NCBI GenBank assembly: GCA_934254725.1
Contig: CAKQLR010000003.1
Span: forward strand, 1 to 64,000
Source: an uncultured Clostridia bacterium
GTDB lineage: Bacteria; Bacillota; Clostridia; Christensenellales; Borkfalkiaceae
DNA: 64,000 nucleotides
Direction of reading: 5' to 3'
Under the pieces are notes generated by a model. That model had not been told where the DNA came from and ran no database searches. It saw only the letters and a program-made list of their open reading frames with translations. A program made the translations under genes and the position numbers. How positions within the stretch are numbered: position 1 is the stretch's first letter; every line of letters begins with the position of its first letter. Of this stretch, positions 32,474-40,568 are shown piece by piece.

Positions 32474-33913
32474 ATGACTTTTTTAAAGAAAATCGAAAAG
32501 TTCTGCTCTACCGAAATGTTTATTTTGATAGTCGCTTTTCTGACTTATGTACTTCACGTCGTCGCGGCAGACATCGTAGGGATACTTCTCTACGGCGTGC
32601 TTGCGGGGGTGGGTTTCGTTCTTCTTAAAGACTTCCGCCCGTCGTTCACGTTTATGGCTTCCGCTATATTTATAGTATCCATGCAAAACAGCCCCGGATA
32701 CACGAACGGCAACAATTATTATACCACCCCGACGGTTCTTGCTCTTGCGGGCGTTGCGGTGTTCTTCGTTCTTGCGGGGCTTGCGTTCAGAACCGTACGT
32801 TACAGAAGCAACCTTAGAACGGGTAAGCTGTATGTTCCGTTCGCGCTCCTCGCCGTTTCGCTTTTACTTGCCGGCGTGGGTCAGGAATTCTATAAAGACA
32901 GCGTTACCCTTGCGGCTCTACTCACCGTGAGCGGCGTAGGGCTGTACTTCCTTTTCAGCGGAGCGTTCGATTGCTTTGACTGCATACTCGATTATATCAC
33001 TTCTCTTTTCTCTATACTTGCCGTGCTTATAGCCGTGCAGATACTCACCGTTCCCGTCTATCGCATAATACAAGGAACGTTCGACAAAATGCTTGACAAC
33101 TGGAAAGGCAACCTTATAATCGGCTGGGGAGTAAACAACCTTGCCGGGGAAATGATTATATTCCTTATCCCGTTTATGTTCAGAAAGCTTCAGCAGGGCG
33201 ATCATATAATCGTCTGGTCGGCAATGATAGTATTCTGTACGATGATGGTGTTCTTTACGTTCTGTCGTGCGGCGATGCTTTTCGGCTTCCCGATGATTTT
33301 TGCACTCGGGGTGTATACTCTTGTTAAAAATCCCGAAAGAAAGAAAATAGCCTTAACGGTGGGCATATTCTTCGGCGTTCTGGCTTTAGCGTTGCTTATA
33401 GTCTGCTTGTGCACCGACTTCAACACCATATTCAAATATTTCAAAACGGCTTTCAAAAAAGACGATAAATTCGCGTGGAGCAGCCGCGACGTTATATGGG
33501 CAAAACGTTGGAATTACTTCCTTGAAAAACCCTTCTTCGGTGTTGGTTTCGCAAGGGAATTCCACGATACGGGCAAAATCAACCAAGGGCACTCCATTTA
33601 CATGTGGCTTGCGCATAATTTCGTTATGGAGATAGTCGGCGGCGCGGGGCTGCTCGGAATTATCTCCACGCTGTTCCTCTGCGTAAGCACTGCCATAAGA
33701 CTTATAAAGAACAAGTTCGAAGGCAAACTGTTCTTGTGCGCCACCATTCTCGTCTACGCGTTGATTTCGCTGTTCGATACGGTCTACTTCAACTCCTACT
33801 GTCACATTTACATCATATTTGCGCTTGTAGTTGCGGAAAAGCTAATCGAACGCAAAAAGGCAGAAGATACTCAACCCTGCGACTGCGAGCAGGCGGAACA
33901 ACCGAACGCATAA
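32474..33913 (+). CDS. O-antigen ligase/polymerase-like membrane protein
   Basis: A 479-residue protein with about ten membrane helices. The Wzy_C/O-antigen ligase signature is near residues 330-410: SSRDVIWAKRWNYFLEKPFFGVGFAREFHD, then an extracytoplasmic loop ending in HSIYMWLAHNFVMEIVGGAGLLGIIS, with the conserved His and the E-x-x-G-x-x-G pattern. Such proteins join polymers or sugars to lipid carriers at the outer face of the membrane. Which polymer is unknown, and no glycosyltransferases are adjacent. AAGGAGC precedes the ATG at 32474. The open frame begins earlier with TTG inside the ClC stop region and is not used. Confidence 0.83.
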   Translation: MTFLKKIEKFCSTEMFILIVAFLTYVLHVVAADIVGILLYGVLAGVGFVLLKDFRPSFTFMASAIFIVSMQNSPGYTNGNNYYTTPTVLALAGVAVFFVLAGLAFRTVRYRSNLRTGKLYVPFALLAVSLLLAGVGQEFYKDSVTLAALLTVSGVGLYFLFSGAFDCFDCILDYITSLFSILAVLIAVQILTVPVYRIIQGTFDKMLDNWKGNLIIGWGVNNLAGEMIIFLIPFMFRKLQQGDHIIVWSAMIVFCTMMVFFTFCRAAMLFGFPMIFALGVYTLVKNPERKKIALTVGIFFGVLALALLIVCLCTDFNTIFKYFKTAFKKDDKFAWSSRDVIWAKRWNYFLEKPFFGVGFAREFHDTGKINQGHSIYMWLAHNFVMEIVGGAGLLGIISTLFLCVSTAIRLIKNKFEGKLFLCATILVYALISLFDTVYFNSYCHIYIIFALVVAEKLIERKKAEDTQPCDCEQAEQPNA

Positions 33914-33927
33914 GACCTTAGTATGTT

Positions 33928-33965
33928 AAAAGGCAAGCTTCTTATATGAAAGCCTGCCTTTTTTA
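33928..33965 (+). terminator. Rho-independent terminator
   Basis: AAAGGCAAGCTT pairs (one bulge) with AAGCCTGCCTTT and is followed by a T-run. It ends the transcript of the ligase-like gene. Confidence 0.8.
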
Positions 33966-34063
33966 TTTTCCCGAAAAATCATAAAAAACCGCCGTTCAAA
34001 GCAAATCCCTTATATATTATAAAAAGCAGCTTTAAAAAAACGCAATTTCCGCATACTTGTAGT

Positions 34064-35227
34064 ATGAAAAAACAACTATGGCAAAATAAGCCGACGGCTT
34101 TTAAAATATTATTCGTCGCATTCGTTTCCGTTGCGGGATTTTTACTGAGCGCTTTCTCGCTGCCCAAAACGGATTTTACGCTTACGATTTACGCGGGCGA
34201 CAGCGTTTACGTGCTCGGCTATCCTGATATTTTTCCGTCTTTCGGAGAACTGAAATTAAACGACATAGACGGTGTTGTAGACAGAATTTTTCTTGACAAC
34301 GTAATTCCTCCCGTTGACGCCGAGGTTTTGTTTACGCCCGACGCGGAAAACATTTTTACCTATAAAGCGGAAAAGTACGGGCGTGCCCCCGACAGAGAAA
34401 AGTTGAAAAAAGACATTACCCTTGCGTTAAATGAAAGATACCCTTTCGTAACGGCGGAGTCTGTCACGTTAAAGCCAGATTTTACTCTTGAAAAAGCCTA
34501 TGCTTCAACCAAAGAACGAGGGCATTTTTGCACGTTTTACGGCACTTCTTCGCGCGAGCGAAAGAAAAACATAGAGCTTGCAGCCGACAAAATAAACGGG
34601 CTGATTTTAGAAAACGGCGAGGTGTTTTCTTTTAACGAAATGGTCGGCGACAGGACAAAAGAGAACGGCTACCTTGACGCAAAGATAATAAAAGACGGAA
34701 AATTTATAGACGGCGTAGGCGGTGGCGTGTGCCAGGTTTCCACCACATTCTACAACGCCGCGCTGCTCTCCGCGGTCGAAGTGACCGAAAGGCACGCACA
34801 CTCTGTCGCGGTAGGCTATGTTTCCCCGTCGTTCGACGCGGCGGTTTCATACGGGTGGTACGATTTAAAACTTAAAAATACGTCCGGCGGCAGGCTGTAC
34901 GTTAAAAGCGAAGCGGACGGCAACAACCTGACTTTCACTATTTTTGGGATCGAAAACGAATACGAAATCAAACGCGTTTCCGAGGTGTACAAAAAGGAAA
35001 GCCCGGGATACGAAATCGTTGAGGATTTTTCGGGAAGCCTGTGCGGCGATCTGACCGAAAAAGTTCTTATTTCTCCCAAATACGAAATTACGAGCATCGG
35101 CAAACTGCTATATAAAAGCAAAAAAGATAAAAACAAAAAGTTTTTCGTCACCCTCGGGACTGATAAGTACAGAGGAATAAAAGGCGTAATAGCAAAACGG
35201 GTGCGCCGAGCGGAGGTAAACAATTGA
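34064..35227 (+). CDS. VanW family protein
   Basis: A 387-residue protein with an N-terminal membrane anchor (about 14-32). The first extracytoplasmic part (about 70-150) is like the 'putative peptidoglycan-binding' PG_binding_4 domain. Next comes the VanW domain: FCTFYGTSSRERKKNIELAADKINGLILENGEVFSFNEMVGDRTKENGYLDAKIIKDGKFIDGVGGGVCQVSTTFYNAALLS. The C-terminal part is G5-like in position but short. VanW proteins occur in vanB-type glycopeptide clusters but most are housekeeping cell-envelope proteins of unknown role. The stop overlaps the start of the PLD gene by four bases. No strong ribosome site is visible before the ATG. Confidence 0.9.
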   Translation: MKKQLWQNKPTAFKILFVAFVSVAGFLLSAFSLPKTDFTLTIYAGDSVYVLGYPDIFPSFGELKLNDIDGVVDRIFLDNVIPPVDAEVLFTPDAENIFTYKAEKYGRAPDREKLKKDITLALNERYPFVTAESVTLKPDFTLEKAYASTKERGHFCTFYGTSSRERKKNIELAADKINGLILENGEVFSFNEMVGDRTKENGYLDAKIIKDGKFIDGVGGGVCQVSTTFYNAALLSAVEVTERHAHSVAVGYVSPSFDAAVSYGWYDLKLKNTSGGRLYVKSEADGNNLTFTIFGIENEYEIKRVSEVYKKESPGYEIVEDFSGSLCGDLTEKVLISPKYEITSIGKLLYKSKKDKNKKFFVTLGTDKYRGIKGVIAKRVRRAEVNN

Positions 35228-36597
35228 AAGAAAGGCGCCGCCTTGTCGGAAAAAAGTATCTCGTTTTGTTTTTCGCCTCGGTGGCGTTATCCGTGCTGTT
35301 CATCGCGCTTACCGTTCGGTTCATCGCCACGGACGTTTTTTATATAGTTGAAATTTTCTGCCTTGCATTCACTGTTTTTATAACGGCAAGGCTTTTTAAA
35401 GACGTGCGCCTGACCTCTCTTTTTTGCATTTTATCGCTGTTCTTTCCCGTCTCTTCTCTTTTATTCTGCGCATCGGCGCTGTCGTTCGGGAAAAAGACAA
35501 AAAGAAAATTAAGGGCAAACGGAAAAACAAACGAGAACTTTTCCTCTTCTTTTACCGCGACGGAATACTACCCCACGGGCGAGGAATTTTTCAAAAGCCT
35601 TATGCTCGGTCTTGAGAACGCGAAGGAACTGATTTTACTCGAATACTATATAGTCAAACCCGGCAAAGTTTGGGAAAGCATAAAAAACGTGTTGGAGAAA
35701 AAGAGCCGCTCGGGCGTCAAAATAATTATTATACTTGATAATTTCGGCTCCGCAAAAATGCCGCAAAACTTACAAAAGTGGCTCAAATCTCACAATATCG
35801 AGTGTTTTTTATACAACAGACTTTTGCCGCTGCCCGACCTCGGCTTTACTTTCAGAACTCACAGAAAAATTGCGGTTATCGATGACGAGGTGTATTTGGG
35901 CGGAATAAACCTTGCGGACGAATATATAAACGAGGGGCAATCATTCGCTTATTTCAAGGACGCCGCCGTTAAATTAAAAGGGGAAACAGCCGCCCGCTTC
36001 GCCGAATATTTTTCGGCAGAATTTAAAGCAGTCACAGTTCAAAGCACCAAAAACAAGTGCGACGTGCTGTTCAACACCCCGCTTACGAATAATGCGATAA
36101 CGGAAAGAATTATCGCGGAAATTTACAAAGCAAAGCAAGTGCTTATCGCCACACCCTATCTTGCGCCGACCGAGGGAGAACTTTCTGCGATAAAGTACGC
36201 CGCTAAAAACGGCGCGGAAGTAAAAATATTTTTACCTGCCGTTCCCGATAAAAAAACGGCTTTCTCCGTTTCGCTTGCCAATGCCGAAATTCTTTTGCGC
36301 TACGGGTTGAAAATCTATTTATTTACGCCGGGGTTTCTTCATTCAAAACTCTTTCTGACGGAAAACGTCGCCGCCGCAGGAAGCGCGAATTATGATTACC
36401 GCAGTGCGTTTTTTCAAAGAGAAGTCTTTGTTTTTACGGACGAAAAAACTTTAAGCGACAAAATAAAAAACGACTTTTCCATGATAGAAAAATCGTCGTC
36501 GGTATTTTCGCCGGACGCGGGCAACAAAAGCAAAACGTCCGTATTTTTTATGAAAATCAAAAGGGCGTTCTTCTTTTTTATCTCCCCGCTGTTCTAA
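35224..36597 (+). CDS. cls: Cardiolipin synthase-like phospholipase D protein
   Basis: A 457-residue PLD-superfamily protein with two or three N-terminal membrane helices (about 11-90). The first HKD motif is intact (H213, K215, D220 in THRKIAVIDDEVYLGGINLADEY). The second is H373, K375 and then E380 where Asp is usual (LHSKLFLTENVAAAGSANYDYRS). It probably makes cardiolipin from two phosphatidylglycerols. The start is TTG, which overlaps the previous stop (TTGA), with GGAGG well placed before it, so translation is coupled to the VanW gene. The stop overlaps the convergent radical SAM stop by four bases. Confidence 0.88.
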   Translation: MKERRRLVGKKYLVLFFASVALSVLFIALTVRFIATDVFYIVEIFCLAFTVFITARLFKDVRLTSLFCILSLFFPVSSLLFCASALSFGKKTKRKLRANGKTNENFSSSFTATEYYPTGEEFFKSLMLGLENAKELILLEYYIVKPGKVWESIKNVLEKKSRSGVKIIIILDNFGSAKMPQNLQKWLKSHNIECFLYNRLLPLPDLGFTFRTHRKIAVIDDEVYLGGINLADEYINEGQSFAYFKDAAVKLKGETAARFAEYFSAEFKAVTVQSTKNKCDVLFNTPLTNNAITERIIAEIYKAKQVLIATPYLAPTEGELSAIKYAAKNGAEVKIFLPAVPDKKTAFSVSLANAEILLRYGLKIYLFTPGFLHSKLFLTENVAAAGSANYDYRSAFFQREVFVFTDEKTLSDKIKNDFSMIEKSSSVFSPDAGNKSKTSVFFMKIKRAFFFFISPLF

Positions 36598-37517
36598 GCT
36601 TTCGAGCCTTGAATTATATTTCTTTTTTCAAATTCCGCATTTATATAATTAAGTACGCGCTTTTTGTCCACCGTCCAAAGAGGGGCAATCACGCTTCTCT
36701 TTGGCGGGTCGCCGGTGAGCCTGAAAATCGTCTTTTCTTTCGGGATAACAGGCAGAAGCTCGCACAAAACATCCGCGTATTCTTCAAGCGAAAGAACGGA
36801 GAAGTCCCTTTTTTCAAACATTAACGCTAGTTTTGTTCCCCTTAAAACGTGCAGAAGCTGCAACTTTACGCCGTCGGTATTTTCGCACGCGCACCTGACG
36901 GTTTTTATGTAATCGGTTAAATTTTCACCGGGTAAACCGATTATTATATGCGTAACGGTTTCTATATTTTCCCTGCGAAGGCGCATTGCCGCGTCCGTAT
37001 ATTCCGAAAGGGCGTATCCCCTGTTGATAAGCTTTGCAGTGTCGTCGTTACTCGTCTGAAGCCCGAGTTCCACAAAAACTTTTTTCTTTTTATTGAAATC
37101 GGAAAGGATTTTAAGCACGTCATCCGGAATGCAATCCGGGCGTGTAGCCACCGAAACGGCAACAATTCTTTCGTCGCAAGCGGCGGGAGCAAGCATTCTT
37201 TCAAACTCTTTTGCGGGCATATACGTGGAGGTAAAACTTTGAAAATACGCTATAAATTTTTTGCATTTTGTTTTGCCGTCCAGCCTTTGTATCGCGCGCT
37301 CTATCTGCGCGGAAAACACTTCGGAATCGCTTTTGCAAGCAAAATTTTCTCTCTTTTCGGCAAAATCTCCGCTGCCTTCTTCTCCGCAAAAAATACAACC
37401 GCCTACGCCTTTTGTGCCGTCGCGGTTCGGGCAGGTTACCCCGCCCTCGAGAGCGAGTTTATAGGTTTTCTCACCGAAAAGCTCTTTGTATCTGTCGCTT
37501 GCGCTTTTGTATCTCAA
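36594..37517 (-). CDS. Radical SAM protein, YhcC/YtqA type
   Basis: A 307-residue radical SAM protein of the TIGR01212/YhcC group. It starts RYKSASDRYKELFGEKTYKLALEGGVTCPNRDGTKGVGGCIFCGEEGSGDF. The cysteines in TCPNRDG and GCIFC form the [4Fe-4S] site typical of this group, which has wider Cys spacing than the usual CxxxCxxC. FIAYFQSFTSTYMPAKEFERML and THIIIGLPGENLTDYIKTV follow. The role is not settled. The best start is TTG at 37517, with AAGGCGGG upstream. There is no ATG in the right place. The dispersed repeat supplies that upstream sequence. Confidence 0.9.
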   Translation of the reverse strand: MRYKSASDRYKELFGEKTYKLALEGGVTCPNRDGTKGVGGCIFCGEEGSGDFAEKRENFACKSDSEVFSAQIERAIQRLDGKTKCKKFIAYFQSFTSTYMPAKEFERMLAPAACDERIVAVSVATRPDCIPDDVLKILSDFNKKKKVFVELGLQTSNDDTAKLINRGYALSEYTDAAMRLRRENIETVTHIIIGLPGENLTDYIKTVRCACENTDGVKLQLLHVLRGTKLALMFEKRDFSVLSLEEYADVLCELLPVIPKEKTIFRLTGDPPKRSVIAPLWTVDKKRVLNYINAEFEKRNIIQGSKA

Positions 37518-37520
37518 AGC

Positions 37521-37547
37521 AATTACCCGCCTTTTTCACGTGTTATC
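37521..37547 (+). repeat. Dispersed intergenic repeat, copy upstream of radical SAM gene
   Basis: AATTACCCGCCTTTTTCACG then TGTTATC. A diverged copy. It overlaps the last codons of the alpha/beta hydrolase gene and provides the purine-rich stretch before the TTG start of the radical SAM gene. Confidence 0.5.
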
Positions 37548-38498
37548 TATTGATTTTCTATGCCTTCTGTTCGCTTCAATAAAGTTTTCCGCTTCGGTTA
37601 AATATCTTTCTTTCCCGTATAAAAAGCTTAGCCCGTGCCCCGCTTCGGGGAAAGTAATTCTTGTAACTTTATCCGGGTTCGCAACCCTTATTCTCTCGCT
37701 CTTTTCGGGATAGACGAATTTATCGCACTCCCCGTGTATTATCAGCGCGGGGCGGGTAGCTTTTCTCACCTCTTCCGACGCGGAAGTCTGTTCCAACTTA
37801 AACTTTCCGAAAACAAGCGCGCCGAGTTTTAACAACGGATAGCACAGCCAAACGGGGTATTTGCGTATTCTGCAAACCGTTTTAATGATGTCCGACGGGC
37901 TGTCGAACGGGCAATCCGCAATAGCGCAAATTACGTTTTCGGGCAGATTGTCGCCCAAAGCCATCAACGCGGTGGTCGCGCCCATAGATACGCCGAAAAG
38001 CACTATGTCGCAGTCCTTCCCGAAAATCTCTACGGCTTTTTCGCACCAGGTGCGAGCGTCCTTTCTCTCCTTTATTCCGAAGGTTATCGTATGCCCCTCG
38101 CTTTCCCCGGTGGCGCGCTGGTCAACGATTATTACGTTATGCTTAAGCTCTATAAGAGCGGCGCCGCCCATGGAAAAGTCCTTGATTCCGTTTCCTCTGT
38201 ACCCGTTAAGGCAAATATCGACGGGTGCGCCTTCCTCGCCGCGGTACATTCTTGCAACAAGCTTCAAACCGTCAAAAGAAGTTACCTCTACCCTTTCAAA
38301 CGGAACGGCGTCAAGCTTTTTGATTGCGGCAATCATCAACTCTCTGTTTTCTTCGAACTGCTCCCCCTGGGGCAAATTTTCTATATCGTTCTGCCCTTTA
38401 TGCGGCGAGTAGAACGCAAGATAATATGTTATAAAAGAAGCGACGAGAACGAGCAACGCAGCCCCCAGAACGCAAAGCAAAATAATCAGGAAAACCAA
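37536..38498 (-). CDS. Membrane-anchored alpha/beta hydrolase
   Basis: A 320-residue serine hydrolase with an N-terminal membrane helix (about 2-27, FLIILLCVLGAALLVLVASFITYYLAFY). The nucleophile elbow is GVSMGATT (near 167-174), the oxyanion strand is ICLNGYRGNG, the Asp is in IHGECDKFVYPEKSERI and the His in PEAGHGLSFLYG. It resembles the YqkD/BEM46-like hydrolases found in Bacillota, whose substrates are not known. It is on the same strand as the small membrane protein upstream and the radical SAM gene downstream. Confidence 0.9.
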   Translation of the reverse strand: MVFLIILLCVLGAALLVLVASFITYYLAFYSPHKGQNDIENLPQGEQFEENRELMIAAIKKLDAVPFERVEVTSFDGLKLVARMYRGEEGAPVDICLNGYRGNGIKDFSMGGAALIELKHNVIIVDQRATGESEGHTITFGIKERKDARTWCEKAVEIFGKDCDIVLFGVSMGATTALMALGDNLPENVICAIADCPFDSPSDIIKTVCRIRKYPVWLCYPLLKLGALVFGKFKLEQTSASEEVRKATRPALIIHGECDKFVYPEKSERIRVANPDKVTRITFPEAGHGLSFLYGKERYLTEAENFIEANRRHRKSIDNT

Positions 38499-38569
38499 AA
38501 CAAAAACCTCTCTTATATAATTGTTGCCCGACGGCGGGGCTTCTAATCATTTGAAAAAACCGCGCAGAA

Positions 38570-38836
38570 TTAACCCGCGCAGTTTCCCGTTAAAAGCATC
38601 ATTACAAAATACAAAACTATTATTACGGACAAAACAACCGCCGTAGGGAAAAGCATCATTTTGAAAGCCGCCCAGAACGTAGTCATCTTTTCCTTGGTGG
38701 TAGAATTGCTTTTCTTCATCGCGCTTTTGGTTATCTTGTTTATAACCGTGGGCTTTACGCCGGACATATCGCTTATGGTAGAATTGTCATCGTAATAAAT
38801 TATCTTTTCTTTTTTCTTTTTATTTTTCTTTCCCAT
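38570..38836 (-). CDS. Small single-pass membrane protein, unknown
   Basis: An 88-residue protein with a very basic N-terminus (GKKNKKKKEK), a short polar middle and one strong membrane helix near 62-84 (LFPTAVVLSVIIVLYFVMMLL), ending NCAG. No family recognised. AAAAGGAC lies 9 bases before the ATG at 38836. Base composition and position among real genes on the same strand support it as coding. The basic segment should be cytoplasmic. Confidence 0.7.
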   Translation of the reverse strand: MGKKNKKKKEKIIYYDDNSTISDMSGVKPTVINKITKSAMKKSNSTTKEKMTTFWAAFKMMLFPTAVVLSVIIVLYFVMMLLTGNCAG

Positions 38837-38861
38837 TGGCAAATAGTCCTTTTAATTTATA

Positions 38862-38892
38862 ACAAACGCCCTATTTCTCACATTATCGCGCT
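38862..38892 (+). repeat. Dispersed intergenic repeat, copy between pyrR and small membrane protein gene
   Basis: AACAAACGCCCTATTTCTCA then CATTATCGCGC. Diverged in the core (TCTCACATTA) but with the same layout. It is in the 98-base gap upstream of the small membrane protein gene. Confidence 0.55.
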
Positions 38893-38934
38893 TTTTTACT
38901 TCTGCGCCGTAGCTTTACGCGGACACAAAAAATG

Positions 38935-39462
38935 TCAGTCTTTTTCGTAAATGCAAACGGAGTTATCCCCGTCCGTTTCGCATAAACGCACTATGATTTC
39001 CTCTTTCATGGAAGTGGGTACGTTCTTTCCCACGAAGTCCGCCCTGATAGGCAGTTCTCTGTGCCCTCTGTCCACAAGAACGGCAAGCCTTATGCTTTTT
39101 GCCCTGCCCGAAGCCATAACCGCCTCTATAGCCGCCCTCGTCGTTCTGCCTGTAAACAGAACATCGTCCACAAGAATAACGTCCTTGTTTTCGACGGGAA
39201 GCACTTCGCCCGTGTGATTCACCCGCACCTCGCTTGAAACGTCATCGCGAAAGTGGGTTATATCGAGTTCGTAAACTTTCAAATCGTAACCGGAAGAAGC
39301 CAGAATGTTTTCCCTTATCCTCTTAGCAAGCGGAACGCCGCGCGTTTTAATGCCGACAAGCAAGGCATTTTGCAAATCAACACGTTCCACAATTTCAAAC
39401 GAAATTCTCGTCATTGCGCGTTTTACGGACAATTCGTCCAATATCTGAGCCTTAAATTTCAT
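38935..39462 (-). CDS. pyrR: PyrR: pyrimidine operon regulator / uracil phosphoribosyltransferase
   Basis: A 175-residue PyrR. It has the phosphoribosyltransferase PRPP loop VILVDDVLFTGRTTRAAIEA (near 95-114), GIKTRGVPLAKRI, and DRGHRELPIRADFVGKNVPTS near the C-terminus, a hallmark of PyrR. In other Bacillota it binds pyr mRNA leaders in response to UMP. Here no pyr biosynthesis genes are in the window, so it would act in trans or on transporters elsewhere. It follows the VanH-like dehydrogenase gene by 10 bases, suggesting co-transcription. Confidence 0.94.
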   Translation of the reverse strand: MKFKAQILDELSVKRAMTRISFEIVERVDLQNALLVGIKTRGVPLAKRIRENILASSGYDLKVYELDITHFRDDVSSEVRVNHTGEVLPVENKDVILVDDVLFTGRTTRAAIEAVMASGRAKSIRLAVLVDRGHRELPIRADFVGKNVPTSMKEEIIVRLCETDGDNSVCIYEKD

Positions 39463-39472
39463 ACAACCAAGA

Positions 39473-40465
39473 CTAATCCGCCTTCACTTCAAACGGCGAA
39501 CGCTCTCCTTTTTCTTTACTTTCTATTCCGAGGAACACGCTCTCCACCATCTGAGAGACAGCCTGTTCTGTAAAAAACGCTATGTGCGGCGTATAAATTA
39601 CGTTGGGGAATTGCTTGATGTAAAAGAGATTTTTCTTCTGCACGATTCTCGTTTTCATATCGACGTGACAGATGCCTTCCTCCCCTTCGATGGTATCGAG
39701 CCCCGCGCCGCCGACTTTTCCGCTTTCGAGCGCGTGAATGAGCGCTTCCGTATCTATAAGCCTGCCCCTCGCGGTGTTTATAAGAATAACCCCTTCCTTC
39801 ATTTTTGCGATGGCATCGCCGTCAATCATATGGTAGCTTTCATCCGTCATGGGAAGATGCAGAGTTATAACGTCCGCCCTTTTATAAATTTCTTCCAAAG
39901 AAACGTACTCGCCGTACTTCTTTGCATTTTCGTTTTCAAATAAATCGTAACAGATAATTTTACAACCGAAGCCCGAAAGATTTTTCATAACCTTCTGCCC
40001 GATTTTTCCCGTGCCGATAACCCCGACCGTTAAAGAAGATAAATCCCTGCCCTCCAACTCGTCAAGCGAAAAATTGTTTACGAGGGCGCGTATCACAGTG
40101 ACTTTTACGCTTCTTAAAAGCATAAGAATGAGCATTACTGTGTAATCCGCCACGTTCGTGGAATTATAGCAGGCGTGAGCAACGGTAATCCCCGCCTCAT
40201 TCGCGGCTTTCAAATCAATATGCTCGAAACCGACCGTACGGGTACAAAAATACCTTACACCGTTCCTTTTGAGCGCTTTCATTATCTCCCCGTCCGCACG
40301 GCTGAAACCCAGCGTGGAAACGGCGTCGCACCCGGTGGAAAGCCCCACGTTTTCAAGAGATAAAAGTTCCTGAGTGTAACCGACGAGAGCATAACCGTAT
40401 TCCGAAGCGTACTGCTCTATGTACTTGACTTCGTAATCCTTTACCTCATAAAAGAATATTTTCAT
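39473..40465 (-). CDS. D-lactate dehydrogenase / VanH-like D-2-hydroxyacid dehydrogenase
   Basis: A 330-residue NAD-dependent D-2-hydroxyacid dehydrogenase. NAD site GVIGTGKIGQKV (near 148-159). Catalytic Arg in INTARGRLID, Glu in GLDTIEGEEGI and His in YTPHIAFFTEQAVSQMVE. The RTVGFEHIDL and YNSTNVADYTVMLIL segments and the EGEEGI...FPNVIYTPHIA ending are those of fermentative D-LDHs and VanH. It would reduce pyruvate to D-lactate. No D-Ala-D-Lac ligase is adjacent, so fermentation is the simplest role. AGGAGAGG precedes the ATG. Confidence 0.9.
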   Translation of the reverse strand: MKIFFYEVKDYEVKYIEQYASEYGYALVGYTQELLSLENVGLSTGCDAVSTLGFSRADGEIMKALKRNGVRYFCTRTVGFEHIDLKAANEAGITVAHACYNSTNVADYTVMLILMLLRSVKVTVIRALVNNFSLDELEGRDLSSLTVGVIGTGKIGQKVMKNLSGFGCKIICYDLFENENAKKYGEYVSLEEIYKRADVITLHLPMTDESYHMIDGDAIAKMKEGVILINTARGRLIDTEALIHALESGKVGGAGLDTIEGEEGICHVDMKTRIVQKKNLFYIKQFPNVIYTPHIAFFTEQAVSQMVESVFLGIESKEKGERSPFEVKAD

Positions 40466-40508
40466 AGTCCTCTCCTTTTTCCGTCTGCCATATCGGAAAC
40501 ACTAATAC

Positions 40509-40545
40509 AAAAAGCCCGTTTATCGCGCATTATCGGCTGTTTTTA
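40509..40545. repeat. Dispersed intergenic repeat, full hairpin between argS and the dehydrogenase gene
   Basis: AAAAAGCCCG, then TTTATCGCGCATTAT, then CGGCTGTTTTT. The clearest copy, with paired arms (AAAAAGCC/GGCTGTTTTT), the exact core and T-runs on both strands. It follows the argS stop and could terminate argS. Confidence 0.75.
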
Positions 40546-40568
40546 TTAAATACCGAACTATGCTATTA

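Noticed and set aside
36948..37553. 201-codon open frame opposite the radical SAM gene
   Set aside because: Shadow of a gene with intact iron-sulfur Cys motif; no ribosome site.
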